Origin: Planctomycetota bacterium
Lineage (GTDB): Bacteria > Planctomycetota > Phycisphaerae > Phycisphaerales > SM1A02
Direction of reading: 5' to 3'
DNA length: 44,858 nt
Assembly: GCA_026386795.1 (NCBI GenBank)
Contig: JAPLMU010000146.1
Span: forward strand, 21,963-66,820
Shown here one piece after another: positions 44,501 through 44,858 of this stretch; position 1 is the first letter of the stretch, and every line of letters starts with the position of its first letter. Below the pieces are notes generated by a model. That model was not told the origin of the DNA, searched no databases, and saw nothing but the letters and a program-made list of their open reading frames with translations. The position numbers were made by a program, and so were the translations under genes.

Positions 44501-44839
44501 GAAAAAACCGTCAATCGTCGAGATCGACATTCTGTGCAGGGCGTCCACCACTTCGCGAAGCACAGCGGCGTATTCCTCATGCGTCGCAGGACCAACCTGT
44601 GAATCGTCAGAAAAACGCGCTCGTTCATCAGCATCAAAACTTCCCAATGCCAGATGCCGGAGCACGCGTTCCAGAATTTCGCCAGCAGCCTTTCGCGTGA
44701 ATGTCACCGCCAAAATTCGATCAGGCGAAGCGCTCTTTGTTGCGCGCCGTTCCTCAATCATCCATCGAATGAGACGATTGGCAAGCAAGTACGTCTTACC
44801 ACTACCAGCGTTTGCAATGACGACGGAACGAGTAATCAT
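41537..44839 (-). CDS. RecB/AddA-like UvrD-family helicase with C-terminal nuclease domain
   Basis: This 1100-residue protein carries the SF1A helicase motifs in order: Walker A VIANAGSGKTYLLANR (Lys15), Ia ILAVTFTRKAAGEILERV, II LALDEFQDTSPAQWTAL, III FLVVGDPKQSIYAWRGG, IV NTSFRSSPVILDFV, V VMTIHASKGLEFDEVVLG and VI FYVGVTRAREALHLV. The C terminus has the RecB-family nuclease core GRMDRVVL, then EVVDWKTG and YRLQMEGYRRAL. This matches AddA (and RecB), which resects double-strand breaks with AddB. The start ATG at 44839 has GGAGG seven bases upstream and overlaps an open frame ending TGA at 44836, as expected for an addB-addA pair. It is complete at both ends. Confidence 0.93.
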   Translation of the reverse strand: MITRSVVIANAGSGKTYLLANRLIRWMIEERRATKSASPDRILAVTFTRKAAGEILERVLRHLALGSFDADERARFSDDSQVGPATHEEYAAVLREVVDALHRMSISTIDGFFMQMAGAFAPELGLPEGWRIAEDDEQQAMRMDAIGEVIASDPVRAVDLARQMADGQPKVEIQAGIDDALGGAFAIWDRCTLGPDPRKPWLVLADDSLKLFPKARRSSATARAEAIDAMRKAPVPETKSGTPVKNWVKAIPRVIRLAEDGHWFDLLKDSVVSGLRDKGVFNGAPAAPAFARGLDALVCHACAEVQDLIRARLRATEELVGSVDKVLVRMRRSEGAYGFQDITTLVARAHCLGGEGTEAMRERLDRAIHDLALDEFQDTSPAQWTALVPLIDEIMATGGRRFLVVGDPKQSIYAWRGGTPALLAQVGSRQGLEADAPLNTSFRSSPVILDFVNDVFSDISGLVSGTGLDAGTKGTGRIFTDAGLAEPVGVDRSPLLRALDGWTFVEHIAAPRVQDLPGFVRAFRASGSGADAVAATVAAIVADRHARRPDATIAVLVRSNTEITACVVELRRAGVAASDEGRSQLLDSPAVTAIMALLRLADQPDDRASHWIVSREPVASILGFAAMETFGGGAAQRSEADRISAHVRRALHADGLPDWIDRTIERLRPVCSARDLQRLSQLSAMAHDADAADVARPGHFVRSVESRGVRAAASERVRVMTIHASKGLEFDEVVLGSMDRPMGTVDGGAGKWSVLAPDPTQAPIAIAPVLAGPIMEYSPILEAFRREAEVGRIFDDVSSFYVGVTRAREALHLVCAPPTVSDTMRLSGTRIMRLAFPEFETALRATKIVNERFWERGADAVRGEVAAHDQGTSPPARAEVLAVAPAVERIARPGARGGPAPSSHERLGAGGVPLFDAEFTGADDGARGSLAHAWFEHVEWLGADGIDPTSEPQVLRAVAVEIGRPVDAVLGASVRALVMSAAQGPLGECLRPARYASWRCDALAVRSEMPFVVQIDGRIQRGRMDRVVLGMQGGRVVRAEVVDWKTGARDVRGAEFQERIAPYRLQMEGYRRALTAMFNLAPDAVSAVLAFVDRGEICEA

Positions 44840-44858
44840 GACATCACCTCCCCGCGCA
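44836..44858 (-). CDS. Possible 3' end of the gene upstream of the AddA-like gene
   Basis: The last seven codons of an open frame (ending R-G-E-V-M-S-stop) end in a TGA that overlaps the helicase ATG (ATGA). In AddAB systems the gene upstream is addB, but nothing in these few codons identifies it. Listed only because the overlap pattern is typical of co-translated genes. Confidence 0.3.
44847..44851 (-). promoter_or_regulatory. Ribosome binding site of the AddA-like gene
   Basis: GGAGG seven bases before the ATG at 44839 is one of the strongest Shine-Dalgarno sequences in the window and fixes the start. Confidence 0.8.

Overview
The window reads as ordinary chromosome from a bacterium of the Planctomycetota, most likely a Phycisphaerae-like lineage. 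This is inferred from family content, not from a marker gene. The clues are a DUF1570-type HExxH protein, a membrane protein with a C-x2-CGY...CPEC zinc ribbon, a DUF2231-like/cytochrome c/leucine-rich fusion, a secreted protein with a VPAPG-hydrophobic-RRR tail, a DevBCA-like exporter, several clpP paralogs in tandem, and long secreted proteins with no recognisable family. The GC content is moderate to high. I see no phage, insertion sequence, integrase or CRISPR array.

Layout. 1-5.5 kb: a partial old yellow enzyme; prpC divergent from a CpeT-like lipoprotein gene that overlaps prpB (methylcitrate cycle); then a DUF1570 metallopeptidase-like gene. 5.6-5.9 kb: a gene-free stretch with a promoter-like pair, four hairpins and a terminator-like hairpin, which is a candidate structured RNA or attenuated leader. 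5.97-10.6 kb: a beta-propeller protein, purH, an orphan nuoC and a PD-(D/E)XK nuclease-like gene whose 3' end overlaps tail-to-tail with a large membrane protein gene. That gene lies just downstream of tRNA-Arg(TCT). 12.6-16.3 kb: two secreted proteins of unknown function, then facing terminators. 16.3-19.2 kb (minus): a cytochrome fusion, a Tat-exported NHL-repeat lipoprotein and a small membrane protein whose start abuts the NHL stop.

19.3-31.0 kb: dinB, then a tightly packed minus-strand series. In transcription order it is holA, a proline-rich lipoprotein, kup, an ABC permease, an ABC ATPase, a membrane fusion protein, a CDF metal transporter, a HEPN-like protein and a soluble transhydrogenase. 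31-35 kb (plus): astB, a TPR protein and a soluble FHA-histidine kinase. 35-37.2 kb (minus): a MoxR ATPase and a DUF1275-STAS fusion. 37.5-38 kb: the PEP-CTERM-like secreted protein. 38.1-40.2 kb (minus): three clpP paralogs, all with intact catalytic triads. 40.3-41.5 kb: an outer-membrane barrel. 41.5 kb to the end (minus): a RecB/AddA-like helicase-nuclease, probably coupled to a gene just outside the window.

Most of the content is housekeeping or transport. The points most worth following are the candidate RNA at about 5.65-5.9 kb, the DUF1275-STAS fusion with Asp in place of the usual phospho-Ser, the CpeT-like lipoprotein coupled to prpB, the three-clpP operon, the HEPN-transhydrogenase pair and the overlapping low-complexity 3' ends at 10.5 kb.
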